DNA of 64,000 nucleotides, from the NCBI GenBank assembly GCA_950097015.1, contig CATNEN010000002.1:7827501-7891500 (forward strand), written 5' to 3'. Shown here in pieces: positions 52,897 to 64,000 of this stretch. Both the position numbers and the translations under genes were made by a program. The notes below the pieces were generated by a model. That model saw only the letters and a list, made by a program, of their open reading frames with translations. It was not told where the DNA came from and did not search any database. Each line of letters opens with the position of its first letter. Within the stretch, counting starts at the first letter, position 1. This DNA is from Macrostomum hystrix. Lineage: Eukaryota; Platyhelminthes; Macrostomidae.

Positions 52897-55840
52897 ATTT
52901 ATTAGTGCACGTTCATTTTTCAGTGAGCCATGGCAGCTTGTTTTATTTACGAGCTCCAGGCTTATTGTCAGTTCTTGCTAAAACTTTTTAACTGCGAAAA
53001 GTTGAACAAACCGTTTTTATGATCATGATCTTACTCAAAACATGCATTCTTAACTTCCAAACATGCACTTCTCTAAGCGCCGCATGACACGTCAATGTGT
53101 TCCGTTTCGTTCCTTCCAGTCTACATCCGACAGATTTGCTCTGGACCACCTTTTGTGACCCTGCGGGGAACCCAGCCTGCACAAGAGCAGACAACGAGTT
53201 AAGCATCTAGTGTGTGGTCGTGAGTCGAGTTACTTTTAGCGTGCACTTAACTTATCTACGCAAAATTTTCCTTCGAGCCGCGTTTTAAAGTGCTGCACTT
53301 CGTAAATTTGACTTGATGAGTCAATTGTCCCAAGTGACAAACAAGGACCACTTTAGTATAACAGTTATCCTAAGTAGTTATACTGCAGTCGCCCTTGGTG
53401 ACAAAGTGTGTCAATAATGAGATTTTCTTTACCGAAAATTAATCCACCCAGGTCGAGCCGATGGACGGCAGGCTCGTAATGGATTATGTTTAATTTAAGA
53501 GGTGAGAAAAATTGTGATTGTGAAGATTTAAATTATAAAGATGAAAAATCTCATGTTTTTGCTCGGAGAAACTCAACACAGATGATATTGCTAATCTGTA
53601 ATTTATCCAATAACTCATACTACAATAGTGGTTACTGGGACCGAAGTTCTCTGATTGTCTGAATGTATAGAACTTACGTATATAAGTTTGTATTGTCGAC
53701 ATTGTGGTGCTAAATTTCGATACTCCGCAACGGGACAGAGTCCATAAAGAGACGTGATCTTGCTAAAAGCGCTTCTTAATTAAAACAAATTATGTTTTTA
53801 GTGCGCCTAGAATCGACACAAAAGTTTGATTTGTTGTGTCTAAGCGAAGATAAGTACATAGATAATGCTTTATTAAAATTAGAAGTATAATTACTAGGTA
53901 AATTGTTTTTATGGATACATCTTGAAAAACAATAAGGCATCGATTGCACTAGAAAATATATACAAAGGGACTAAATCTTTAAGTTGATTGACCACCAAGC
54001 TTATTGTGACGTTTTTAGGACTAGGACTATGAGTAGGCCCCTATCTCAATTTAAAATATAAAAAACTTGATTGTGGCTCAACTGTTTATATTTTAGCAAA
54101 GTTATTGAAAATCTATAAGGGGTCTATCGTCTATATAGTTCAGCTCGAAACTCTAATAGGCCCATTGTCTTGATTGTTCAAAGCATGGCATTTTTATATT
54201 CTATGCCTATGGCAGTATGATACATGCATCTTATATCCGATGATACAAGAAAGTCTTGAAAGTAATAGAAATCACAAAGAATGAGGATTTTATTTATTAC
54301 TATCAGGCCCCTTATAGTTAATTAATCAGTAACTTGACTGTACATAGTCCCTAGAAATTGGTGCCTTCTTCTGTAGAGGCCAAGATTGTGCTACTATCCT
54401 ATAGGCCTACCTATATTTAATATGTTTCTCTCATTATTTTCAATATGTAAATGTAAAGTGTTATTTGTTACCAACGATATTATTTGTAAATTGCCTAGTT
54501 GTATATTGTAGGCCTATATTTGCCTTAAAAATCCAAGCAACAGTATTTACTTTGCTTAGTTTTTTATTTTTACTTATCTGGCAAATTTTTTGTTTTATTG
54601 TTTTAATAAATAGAAATTGAATTAATGACTTTATAAGAAAACATTTTTTCCATCTGTTATTTTGTTTGAAAGGCTGTTGATTGTAAAATTTTATGTATTT
54701 TCTGACAGCAGTAAAAACATGGAGCATAGAACTGTAGCCTGCCACAGCCAGCAGTAGAAATATGGAACTATATCCTATAGTCTAGATCATACGGCAATGT
54801 TCTACTTCTATTAGTTATATTATTTTTTGTTTGCAAACAACAGATAACGACAAAAAGCAAGTTTAACAGCAACAAAAAGTCAGTAGTTTGGTCACACAGT
54901 TCTAAAAAGTCTTGGTCAGTCTTTCTTCTTTCAAACCGGGTAATAGTGCCTAATCCAGTAGAGGAGGGGACCGAAGCTATTCTTGGGGTATAGACAGCGC
55001 CATAAGAATTCTTTGAGGTGGCTTTTGAATAGAGCAGCACTCGTGCCATGCATTTGAAGCAGCTTGGCCTTCGCAAATTCTTCAGCTGCAGAAATTCTGT
55101 GCTTTAGCTTCCTGTTCCCCCATATTTGCCAGATTTTGCCATAGACATAGATCCGAGTGTCAAGTCACGGCAAAGCCACATCAGCACAACTTTTTCAAAC
55201 TCAGAATCCACGTGTGGCACAAATACAAATGAAAAAATAATATAACGAATGGAAGTAGAACATTGCCAATCATGCTAGGTGCATTCCATAGAAAAAGATA
55301 GAAGGCTAGAGTATACACTTAAATCCTATGCACTGGAAAACTAAAATAAGTTAAAAAAGATAATTTAGCTTGGAAGAAATCTATTTTATATAATTTTGTC
55401 TATAACCTTGCTTTTTGTTGACTATGCATCCCTATGGGAAAAGTTGACAACCAGGGATGCCTATATGGTGTCCTATGCACTTTTAAGATCTTTAAGTATG
55501 TTTTTCTTACTGTTGCTTGAAAAACATGTATAGGCAGCCAGCAAAGGCATGGACTGACCTTAAGGACAGGCACAAACACATTGAATTGTTTTCAGGTATG
55601 TACTATATGATCCAGAGTCTAGACTATATCTAATAGGCTAATGTTCTGAAAATACTAAACTGTAGGCTCCACTGGCATATAGTATTTAACTACTTAGTCT
55701 ACAAGAATATAATTTAGGTAGGCATATATTGATTAAAGGCAAGTTGTATATTTAAAAGAGGGTTAATTTTTTTAAAGATATGTTTTTAGCCATTCATTAT
55801 TACTTGTCACTTGCTATTCAATAGTAAATACAAAAACTTA
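52897..55840. other. AT-rich intergenic DNA
   Basis: Nearly 3 kb of AT-rich unique sequence. Short reading frames occur on both strands but none shows composition or motifs of a protein. I see no tandem array. Confidence 0.5.
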
Positions 55841-55844
55841 TATA

Positions 55845-55950
55845 TAGGGGTTCAATTCCTGATTCCACTGGAACAATTAGATTCATTTAGCAAGACACTT
55901 AACTCTGTATTGTTTTAGTTTACCCAGCTGTCAAATGGTTAACAGTATTA
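55845..55950 (+). mobile_element. SINE family B relic
   Basis: GGGGTTCAATTCCTGATTCC (box B) followed by AGCAAGACACTTAACTCTGT and TTTACCCAGCTGTCAAATGG. Same order as the copy at 62575. Confidence 0.6.
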
Positions 55951-56257
55951 GCTACTAGGGTAGTATATTAAGGGTGTGGCTTTTCTCAAGTCTATGGACT
56001 CAACTGCCATACTATAGTATTCAGATGTACTGAGCAATAGCTGTGGCTACTTTGCTATGAAAATTATTTTTTAATGAGCATAGTTTTACAAAAATTCAGT
56101 TTTGCATTTTCACTTCAATTCAATATCTTAGCGTAATGATTACCAAAAAAGATTGTTATTTTATTTTTCATACCTCTAGTCTTATAGTTCCCAAAATTAT
56201 TTTGTTTTATTTAACATTTGCTATGCCAATAAAGAAAATGTTATTTTAGTGTCAAAT

Positions 56258-59200
56258 ATGATAACTGTTGCAACCCTCAGCTGCAGACCCATGGCTGAAG
56301 AAGGGGCCCCGCCAGCTGCATTGTACAAGTTCTCCATCCTAGAACCAGATGTTTACTGCCAGGCGATTAAAAGTGCGGAGCCAGTTAAGGATGATGATGT
56401 ACCCCACAGATTTGGCCTATTTTTGAAACAATGGGCAGAGGACGTTTTCGGTATGAGCTGCTTCCTACCATCCAAAGCTGGCGCCGCCTTTATTGAGGAT
56501 TTCAACCATTTTGAGAGTGACTTCTTGGTAAAATCCGAGTACTGCATCATCATCATTAGCGAAGTGTCTGCTAAAACTCTCAACAGGTTCTTGGCCAGGT
56601 TGCTAGTGTTTGTTACCATGCGCTCAATGTGGCGTAATCGCTTTATCTTCATCGCCATGGGCGAATTCGACGGACTGAAGAGGCTTTTTCTAGACGTGTC
56701 GGTACACAAGCTAATTATTTTTAGATCAAGGACTGAGGAGGAGTGGATGGTGGAGATCGAGTGCTGGAAGGCGCTGTACTCCATTCTCAACATTTCCTGG
56801 GCACCTGTTAGCAGCACCAACGCTTATGTGGGTGCATCCACCGAGGCAGCTATAGAAGCGCATTCATGTGCCGCTGACGAGTCAGCCGAACAGCTGGATC
56901 GAACCTACAAGCTGATGCTTCTGACTTCAAGAAGCTACTCAGTTAAGAAGGCAGGCAGTGAAGATGCGGTTTCAGACATTCGTGGCGAGGCATTCGCCCA
57001 GTATATGCAGCAGAAGTCTGAAAGCGAGTTTCAAATGTCCTGCAAATTGCCTGGCGACTCTGGAGGTGCATTCATAATGGATTTCAACCGCTTTGAAAAT
57101 GATTTCCTGCGTGTTAGCGAGTACTGCGTCATCATCGTTTCCGAAGAATCTGTGCGGCAATTCCGCATCTTCTTGCCGCGCCTATTGGTGTTCTTGACTA
57201 GACGCGGCAGCTGGAGCAACCGCTTCGTAATTGTCTGCGTTGGCAGCGTTGATCTGCGCGAGTCTGAGGTAGACTTTCTGACCCATCCTCCTGTGTACTT
57301 CTCATCTACTGAGGTGGAGTCTTGGTCTGCCGAAGTTCAGTCTTGGCAGCTCTTGTACCGCATCTTGCGCATCACTTGGGCGCCTTCTGACACTGAGAGC
57401 CAGCTTGCCAAAATGTCCTTTGACACGGAGACATCGTATCACTGTGTGCTGTTCACATCAATTTTTTATTCGACCTCCGCTGCGGAACAGCCTGACGATG
57501 GTACCGGCTGGCAGTTTGGATCGTACTTTGCTTCTACAATGAGCACCGAGTTCAACTACTCGATTTATATCCTGACTGCTAGAGACGCAGTGCAGATCGA
57601 TAGTCTCGAGGAGCTAAAGCTTCGCTTTCTTAGAAAGTGTCGCAATCTAGTTATTATTGTGACTGAGGAGTCGGTTCTGCAGTTTTTGCAATTCCTTATA
57701 CGCTTAAGACAGTTTCTGGCCAATCACACTGACTGGAAGGATCGACTCGCTCTGGTATGTGTTGGTAATGTGCGCTTAGAAGAAGATCAGCTTTCTATGT
57801 TTAGCTCTGTGACTACTATCCAATCTACTTCTCGCTCTAGTTGGACAACTATCACTACACAAACCTGGAGTAACCTTCTGACATTAATTCAGAATAGCGA
57901 GGCCTATGTCCAGGACCAGTTGGTTCAACAGGTTTCTTCGTTGCCCGTCAATACAAGAGCTCACGACAGCACCGACGGTGGCGGATTGCAGTCATTAGAT
58001 ATTAACACATCGATGCAAAACACCGCTTCAAGTAGCCGCTCTAGCTCTAACAGCACAGGGGCAGACAGATCAAGACAAACCACAGCTACCACAACAATAC
58101 ATACTACAGTTCCGACACGCACCACGTCTTCTATCGATGTCGCTGACTCTACCTCACAAGAGGAAAACATTGAGGGACGCCGAAGCATCTTGCAGGGTTC
58201 GTCGAGCTCAGAAAAACAGCAAAGTCAGAGCCATATGCAGGAGCGTCAGCGACAGGAAGAGCAAGAGCGTCAGCGTCAGGAAGAGCAAGAGCGTCAGCGT
58301 CAGCAACAGGAAGAGCAAGAGCGTCAGCGTCAAGAAGAGCAAGAGCGTCAGCAACAGGAAGAGCAAAAGCGTCAGCGTCAGCAACAGGAAGAGCAAAAGC
58401 GTCTGCGACAGGAAGAGCAAGAGCGTCAGCGTCAAGAAGAGCAAGAGCGTCAGCGTCAGCAACACGAAGAGCAAGAGCGTCAGCGTCAGCAACAGGAAGA
58501 GCAAGAGCGTCAGCGTCAGCGACAGGAAGAGCAAGACCGTCAGCGTCAGCGTCAGGAAGAGCAAGAGCCTCAGCGTCAGCGACAGGAAGAGCAAGAGCGT
58601 CAGCGCCAGGAAGAGCTACAGTCTACAACTACGACGAGTACTTCTACCACTACAATTAGAACAACAGGTTGCGACGATGAGTCAATGAACCTAAAAAATG
58701 TTCCGAAAGTAGACGATATCGCGCGCCGATCGGACGAAGACATCAGTATCGAGTACGAATTCGAGGATAGAGGAGTTCGCTCTGGCGGCCAGCGAAAAGA
58801 TTACGTTGTCGTCGACCTGGGCGACTCCAGTCACTTTGCAAGCAGTTCATCCGCTTCTATCGTGGTGATGCGAGCGCTGAGAACAGTTCAAGTTCGCATT
58901 GTGTGCATTACAAGTGTAGTTCACACAACCACCGTCGTAACAGTCACATATATCGTGCATCTTGCTGGTGTGCCGTTCAGAGCGGCTCGCTGCGCTGCTG
59001 CTTACGCTCAACAGCAAGGCTGGCTGCGTTGGCTGCTGCTGATTTTGCACCGCGTTGGGCGACTTACGAGCGAATCGATTCGCTGCGTCTCCGGCAGTCG
59101 CATCAGCATTGACAAAAATGATAGCGTCGACTCGGATCGCGTTACTGTTAACGCGAGCAGCCGACGTCGCCAGCTTCCTGGCTGGCTGGTGCGTATTGTT

Positions 59201-59940
59201 TTCTACGTCTCTGGCCGTTTCATTGCCTGCAGAGATGAGGCCGAAGTCAAGATGAAGACAGCACGACAAGAAGTTAAGGCTGGAACCACGTATGCCTCGG
59301 CTGCAGCCGGGCTGACCGTGACAGAATGGCGTGATGAGAACTGCGCCATGTGTCATCAGCTGGTTGTCTCTGGGCTGGCGCGCGTCAGGCGGGGAGGGGA
59401 GGGCTGTCCGTACAGCGGAACCAGCTTCTGGGCCAACGCAACACGTAAGTGGCTTTTAACATTCGGGGAAGTGAACATTTTTTGAATAATTTGGCTATTT
59501 AATTGACTTAAATATACTATTCTAACCAAAGAGAGTAAATCAGCCCCTCGTGTTTCATTTATCCAGGCCGAGCCTACTACTGGACCGATGCGCTTAGCGA
59601 TCGGCTTCACGTCTATTCTCGGCGTCGCGCCATTGCTCACGGCGTCCTCTGCCTGCCGTTCTTGGCCGCCGGGCCGGGCCTGCTTGCTGGGCTGCGCTCC
59701 GCTCTGCTGGGTTTGGCCAACTCGGCCGTGTTCATCGGCCAGGCCGAGCCCAGCGAACCACTGAGCGGCGCCTCTCTCGACGGAGGCTCGTCCGCCGCTG
59801 CCGCCGCCGGCCCAGACGGGCTGGCGCTGCCCGCCGGTAAGGTGTGGATCAATCCGCTATTGTATCGGAAAGCGGAAAGCGAATCGGAGCGCGAGGCCTT
59901 CGCTTTGCGCTACAATCGGAGATTCTTTCAGATCGGCTGA
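56258..59940 (+). CDS. Triple TIR-like repeat protein with E/Q/R coiled coil (2 exons)
   Basis: Not recognised as a known family. Exons are 56258-59444 and 59567-59940 (1186 residues). Three units of about 165 residues follow one another at about 21-182, 215-378 and 393-550. Each has a first strand (YKFSILEP, YKLMLLTS, YHCVLFTS), a long helix, an F.SDFL.KSEY.IIIISE-type core (SEYCIIIISEVS, SEYCVIIVSEES, CRNLVIIVTEES), a WxNRFxIxxxG strand, and an ending near W..LY.IL.I.WAP. This order resembles TIR domains (box 1, FLPS/LPGDSG box 2-like turn, SRxxIxVLSE, FWxxLxxAL), but no catalytic Glu of a TIR NADase is evident. A Ser/Thr-rich linker and an Arg/Gln/Glu coiled coil (about 662-788, on a 15-24 bp DNA repeat) follow, then a hydrophobic stretch near 870-900 and a Cys-containing C-terminus. 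An acceptor (TTATTTTAG) lies just before the start; an alternative ATG is at 56291. Confidence 0.7.
58240..58620 (+). repeat. Coding minisatellite for E/Q/R coiled coil
   Basis: Units built on CGTCAGCGTCAGGAAGAGCA with insertions of extra CAGCGT triplets, encoding EEQERQRQ-type repeats. All length changes are multiples of three, so the frame is kept, consistent with selection on the protein. Confidence 0.85.
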
Positions 59941-61837
59941 GTAGCTCTGCTGATTTTTGACTAGAGAGTCGTGTGCTCAATTGTCGTAGACTTGTTATAC
60001 AAAACAGGAACGTATTGGCGAGATATTTGGACACTGGATCCTGATCATTGTGACTTTTTATTTCTCTTTACTGAATTTAGAGCTCCCATGGAATATAGAG
60101 CTGAATATACTCAAATACTCAGAGCTGATAAACTCAAAACATCTACAACTATGCGATTCAATTTAGCTTTATTAGCTGACAAAAACTAAGCGCTGAATAA
60201 TTTTGCCTACCCTGCTTGGCTAACCATCTGTTAATGTAACTCCGATTCCCTTTTGACACTCGCAGAGTGCGTGCTTCGTCGCCAAAAATAGCTAAAAAAT
60301 ATGATAGCTTGTACTAGAAGCTTGGTGTTAATTTTTTCTATAGATTTCATTCTGTTCTGGTAACAATGAATTTCATATACAATCTTGAATAGTATTTTTT
60401 TACTTTTCTTTTTTTAGACAATTTTTCATGATCCACTGTCCTCATAACAATATTTTTCTCCATTGCGCACTCCTGTTTTGCGTTGACATTATCCTTTTTC
60501 GTTGCAAAAGAAGGTTTGCCTTGTATGTCTTTATCGGCCTTCTTCCGCGCAGATCAATCTGCTTTGTGTTTCTCGAGTAGTTTATTTTCTATTTTCGCAT
60601 CGGTTCGCGGCTGCAGATTGAGCCAAGTACATATGTCGCTTCATTTTTCCTTAGTCCTGAATACTGGCCCACTGCTCAATATATCTGACCTCGCATCGTG
60701 CTCACAATTTCTAGTACAAACTCAGATATAGCTTTGCTGCTGGTTGTTTCAGCCCGTGTTTGGCGCATTGCTGCCACCCTTCGCTGCTGCTGCTACCGTT
60801 TCTTGTGTGTTGCAAATTCATCGGTTGTTTTATTTTTTACTTTTTATAATCCCAGCTAGTTTTTGTATGTCCTCTAAGCGATTTTTTCAGTTAACTGTCA
60901 TTCTGCCATACTGCTAACCTACACAAACATTTTTTTACTATGCTCTTTAGACATTTTATATTTTCTAACTAAAATTCTACTCATAGCTTGTCATGTTCTG
61001 ACGCCGATAATTGCTGTTTAACTTAAACACATTCTAAATTCGTTTTTTAACACTAAAGAAGAATAACAAAGGGGCAGATTCAGCTCTTTGCCCGCTGCGA
61101 TCGTTTTAACCACACCTTAAAATATGTCTGTTGTTTTCTTGGTCAATGAAAAGCCCAAATCTACTGAGAAATAGGACACGGGGTTTCACGAGAACAGTTC
61201 GTGGCTGATTCTCATCCGCAGCTGGGATGATCACAGGTATATTGTAGTTAACCCAGCTAATGGTGGCAGCGGTGGGATTACTAATCTTAAGCAGTTGCTT
61301 TTTTAAAGATTATTTCACCTGCGTTTTTTTCATTCGTTATAGTCCGTTAACTTCACCTTACTGTTGCAAAAAATCTGGACATATGGAAAACTAGCTGGCC
61401 CGAGTCTGCCTGCCTATTGTGTGTCGCTGCATTCTTTTGTTTTGCCTGCCAAGTACGGCGAATGACTTGCTTGTTGAGTTTGTGGGCCATGAGTAAGGCA
61501 GTTAGCATAAGGCCTTCGGTTGTGGCTGCCGCGTTTGAGGCTGAGTGAAACTCGCTTCTCTCTTAGCGCTCTGTTGTCTGTGTGTGTGTGCATTTCTGGC
61601 CACTCAACATGGAGGAGTGAATTACTGTGCGGCTTCTGTGCTCATTGGGCTGGAATGCGCAGTTTTTGCTGCCTTGTGTCGTGTGCACTTTAGTGTCCGA
61701 ATAATCTGGCTAGCTCTTAGTGTAGTGTTGATATTAAATCTTTTATTTCGCAAAGCTAATTAACAATCGCTGATAATTCGGGTCACTTAAAGATATTTCA
61801 GACGGCTTAATAGATTTTGTATCTACAAGCCTGCAAT
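59941..61837. other. Intergenic DNA, possible LTR remnant
   Basis: No conserved coding sequence. At 61261-61272 TGGTGGCAGCGG occurs, the same 12 bases as the primer-binding-like site after the LTRs at 18201 and 20602, so a decayed LTR element may end just upstream of it. No internal coding region follows. Confidence 0.35.
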
Positions 61838-61935
61838 ACGGTTATGAGAAGACAGCTCATTGGTTAGAGCTTCAGAACTCCCGAGTTTGAATTTCTATAC
61901 AAAGGAAGAAAATTTGTGTCCTTGACAAAATGGTT
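61838..61935 (+). mobile_element. SINE family B relic
   Basis: Box A-like GCTCATTGGTTAGAGCTTCA, box B-like GAGTTTGAATTTC and AAAATTTGTGTCCTTGACAA. Truncated after the first part of the core. Confidence 0.5.
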
Positions 61936-62087
61936 TGCAAATTAAGTAGGCAGGTGTGGCGGCCAGCAGTGCGTAGACTTAACAGCTGTGCCTCTGACTG
62001 TAGTAGGTGTGTTTTTTATACTCTATTCTGTGGTGTACTCCTCATGTGTACTGAATTTCAACCCGCAGCCAGCAGCCAATCAGAGCA

Positions 62088-63257
62088 ATGGCTAGCGAAG
62101 ACAGCGGCAGCGCCACGCCCGCCGATTGGATCGAGGCATTCTGCTCCAAGCCAGGAAATGAATTCTTCTGCAAGATCGAAGAGGACTACATCAAGGATCG
62201 GTTCAACCTCACAGGCCTGGCCGGTATTGTGCCGCAATTCCATCACGCAATCAAGCTCATCTTGGATAAAGAGCCAATGGAGGATGCCGAGTGTGCGCAG
62301 TCATCTGCGGAGCTGCTGTACGGCATGATTCACGTGCGCTTCATCATGACCGAGCAGGGCATGGCGCACATGCTGGCCAAGTGGATGCTGGGCCAGTTCG
62401 GTGTCTGCCGCAGGGTGCACTGCGAGGCGCAGCGGCTGCTACCTATTGGTGAGGACGGCCTTGCCAGAAGAACGCAAGAGTATAAGGCCTTTAGCTTATC
62501 ACATCGGCCCAGGCGAATGCGGCGGGAGGCGGAGAGGACAGCCAATTTCAATAGTCCCTGGTAGACAGAAGACCTCTTGAAGGTCGGGGGTTCGATTCCT
62601 GACTCCGCTATCAAAATTTGTGTCCTTCAGCAAGACACAACTCTGCTTTGCTTCAGGTCAACCAGCTGTAAAATGTGGACTGAACAGCCGTCAGTCGGCT
62701 GCACATCTGGCCCAGACGGGCCGCAGTTTAGCTGCAGGGGGGATATATTTGAATGCACCGCCCGTGGCGCCGGGGAATCCGGTGTTGCCCACCAGTGTTG
62801 TAATAACTGTCCTGCAGGACTGTTTGTGTTTAATCATTGGTAATTATTAACGCCTTAAGGTAATTTGACAAAACTCTGGGCGTTTTTGGTGCAAAAAGCT
62901 TCAAGTCGACGTAACATATTCATCGCAGGTCTGTCTGATGTACCTGGAGATTCCTCAGTGAAGGTGTACTGTGCCAGGTGCATGGAGGTGTACATGCCCG
63001 ACTCTTCGCGACATCAGCACATCGATGGCGCCTACTTCGGCACGGGGTTTCCCCATATGCTATTTTTAACTCATCCGGAATTCCGGCCCCAGAAGCCAAC
63101 CAATCAGTTCACGCCAAGCCTGTACGGCTTCCGCATCCACCCGCGGGCCTATCTGCTGCAGGCGACGGCCGCCGCTGCGGCTCACCGAAGCGGCGGACAA
63201 TTGGCAGTCCCAGTGTCCAACGGCCATCATCCGAATGGCAATGCCAAGCCTCAATAG
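62088..63257 (+). CDS. CSNK2B: Casein kinase 2 regulatory (beta) subunit (2 exons)
   Basis: Forms the dimeric core of the CK2 tetramer and docks substrates to the catalytic alpha subunits. Exons are 62088-62448 and 62929-63257; 690 nt, 229 residues (vertebrate 215). Conserved blocks are [50 protein letters not shown], the acidic [11 protein letters not shown] segment, then the zinc-binding cysteines CRRVHC and CARC, [19 protein letters not shown] form [20 protein letters not shown], and RLYGF form SLYGFRIHP for alpha-subunit contact. The acidic loop is shorter and some normally invariant positions differ (for example CRRVHCEAQ). The C-terminus is an Ala/His-rich local extension. An acceptor just before the ATG (CAACCCGCAG) suggests a 5' UTR intron. 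Confidence 0.93.
62560..62720 (+). mobile_element. SINE family B in CK2 beta intron
   Basis: Head ending GGGGGTTCGATTCCTGACTC, then AAAATTTGTGTCCTTCAGCA, AGACACAACTCTGCTTTGCT and AACCAGCTGTAAAATG. Best preserved copy of family B in the window; the body may continue to about 62780. Confidence 0.7.
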
Positions 63258-63934
63258 CCGATTCGAGAGATTCCTCGAGAGATCTTTTTTCGTGTCTTGT
63301 TCGTTTGCTGTTCAGTCAAAGACGTTTTAACGGCGGCTTTGTTTGGTTTGTTTCTGCTAAGCTCGGTTTTACAGTTTCGTGTGTCTGCATCGTTGTTGCA
63401 TTTCGTCTTTTTACGAATAGTACTACTCAAACAAGTCCCAAAGCAGTAGTATCTCGCTATTTTTTCTTAAAGGGAAATAATTTAACTTTTTTTGAAAAAA
63501 ACACCATTTTCCAGCTCGCAAAGCTTTTTTGGTGTATTTGAGGTGCGTACATTCTATTAGTTCGCTGGCCTGCATTTGCTTTCAGGTAGGCGGTTCGCGT
63601 TTGCGTTCTTGCGTCTTTGTACGGCATTTCCTGCTGCGCTCCGCTCTATGATTTATAAATAACATGATCTTAACTGTCGTGACAGACAAATCCTAAGACT
63701 AGGTTAACATCCTTTTTGATTTGTTGCTTTCCAAACACTATTTGTCTGATGAGGTCGCATTTTTATAAATGAATTTAATATCTGTGTATCCTGTGTTTGT
63801 CACACCCCTTGTTTGTGCTTGTCTCTTCTGGTTTTTTCTTTGCGTTTGTATTTAGCAACTGAGTAATATTGTATCCGGGTATTGTGCAGCATCTAGCTAT
63901 ATGGCATCTGGCTATGTACCATGTAGGGTAAGAT
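63258..63934. other. CK2 beta 3' region
   Basis: 3' UTR and downstream DNA. No canonical AATAAA is obvious near the stop codon; TTATAAATAACA at about 63653 is the nearest A-rich candidate. No other gene seen. Confidence 0.45.
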
Positions 63935-64000
63935 GGCTGAAGTAGGGAAGCGATGCGCGTTGAACTCTGCAGTCCATGAGCTCGAATCCGCGGCGAGGCC
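63935..64000 (+). mobile_element. SINE family A head, cut by window end
   Basis: GAAGCGATGCGCGTTGAACT followed by GAGCTCGAATCCGCGGCGAG, matching the head and box B of family A. The element runs off the window. Confidence 0.65.

Noticed and set aside
54461-55076. Minus-strand frames of 94-102 residues
   Set aside because: AT-rich DNA with Lys/Asn/Ile composition typical of non-coding frames, and no conserved blocks.

Overview
The window is nuclear DNA from an invertebrate animal. Every gene I could resolve is a bilaterian gene with GT-AG introns, and exon phases join exactly: summed exon lengths are multiples of three for seven of the eight intact genes, and the T-box gene is one base short because its first exon was not found. 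Coding exons are GC-rich and intergenic DNA is AT-rich. Introns and gene flanks are packed with minisatellites, tRNA-derived SINEs, MITEs and retroelements. Repeat-rich lophotrochozoans, for example a free-living flatworm such as Macrostomum, would fit, but this is a guess.

Left third (1-24.3 kb): four minus-strand genes in a row. SCFD2-like Sec1/Munc18 protein (734-3161), HINFP-type histone H4 zinc-finger factor (4778-11853), seipin (13299-15125), and a mitochondrial glutamate carrier of the SLC25A22/18 type (16771-24335). The carrier's fourth exon is separated from its third by a tandem three-LTR Gypsy-like element that has lost reverse transcriptase, RNase H and the integrase core.

Middle (24.3-41 kb): an AT-rich 2.6 kb divergent spacer, then on the plus strand an ABHD6-like lipase (26990-29374) and a TBX1/10-type T-box factor (from 35316 to 40959, first exon not located). 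A piggyBac-like MITE lies upstream of the T-box gene and an inverted, truncated copy lies inside it.

41-52 kb: two copies of a secreted LamG-like protein gene on the minus strand, one decayed (42093-43099) and one intact (50039-51874). Between them are a 3'-truncated BtpA/SgcQ-family gene (44542-45191) and a 3.5 kb LINE whose endonuclease domain is deleted. The LINE is inserted in a SINE and flanked by a 14 bp target duplication.

Right end (52-64 kb): a mariner-type MITE, AT-rich DNA, an unusual 1186-residue gene with three tandem divergent TIR-like units and a Glu/Gln/Arg coiled coil (56258-59940), and the casein kinase 2 regulatory subunit (62088-63257).

The conserved genes belong to unrelated pathways (vesicle tethering/fusion, histone gene transcription, lipid droplets, mitochondrial glutamate transport, lipid hydrolysis, developmental transcription, kinase regulation), and nothing suggests that they act together. 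The strongest candidates for something new are the TIR-like triplicate gene, the minisatellite takeover of introns (some units carry splice-site-like motifs), and the non-autonomous retroelements.
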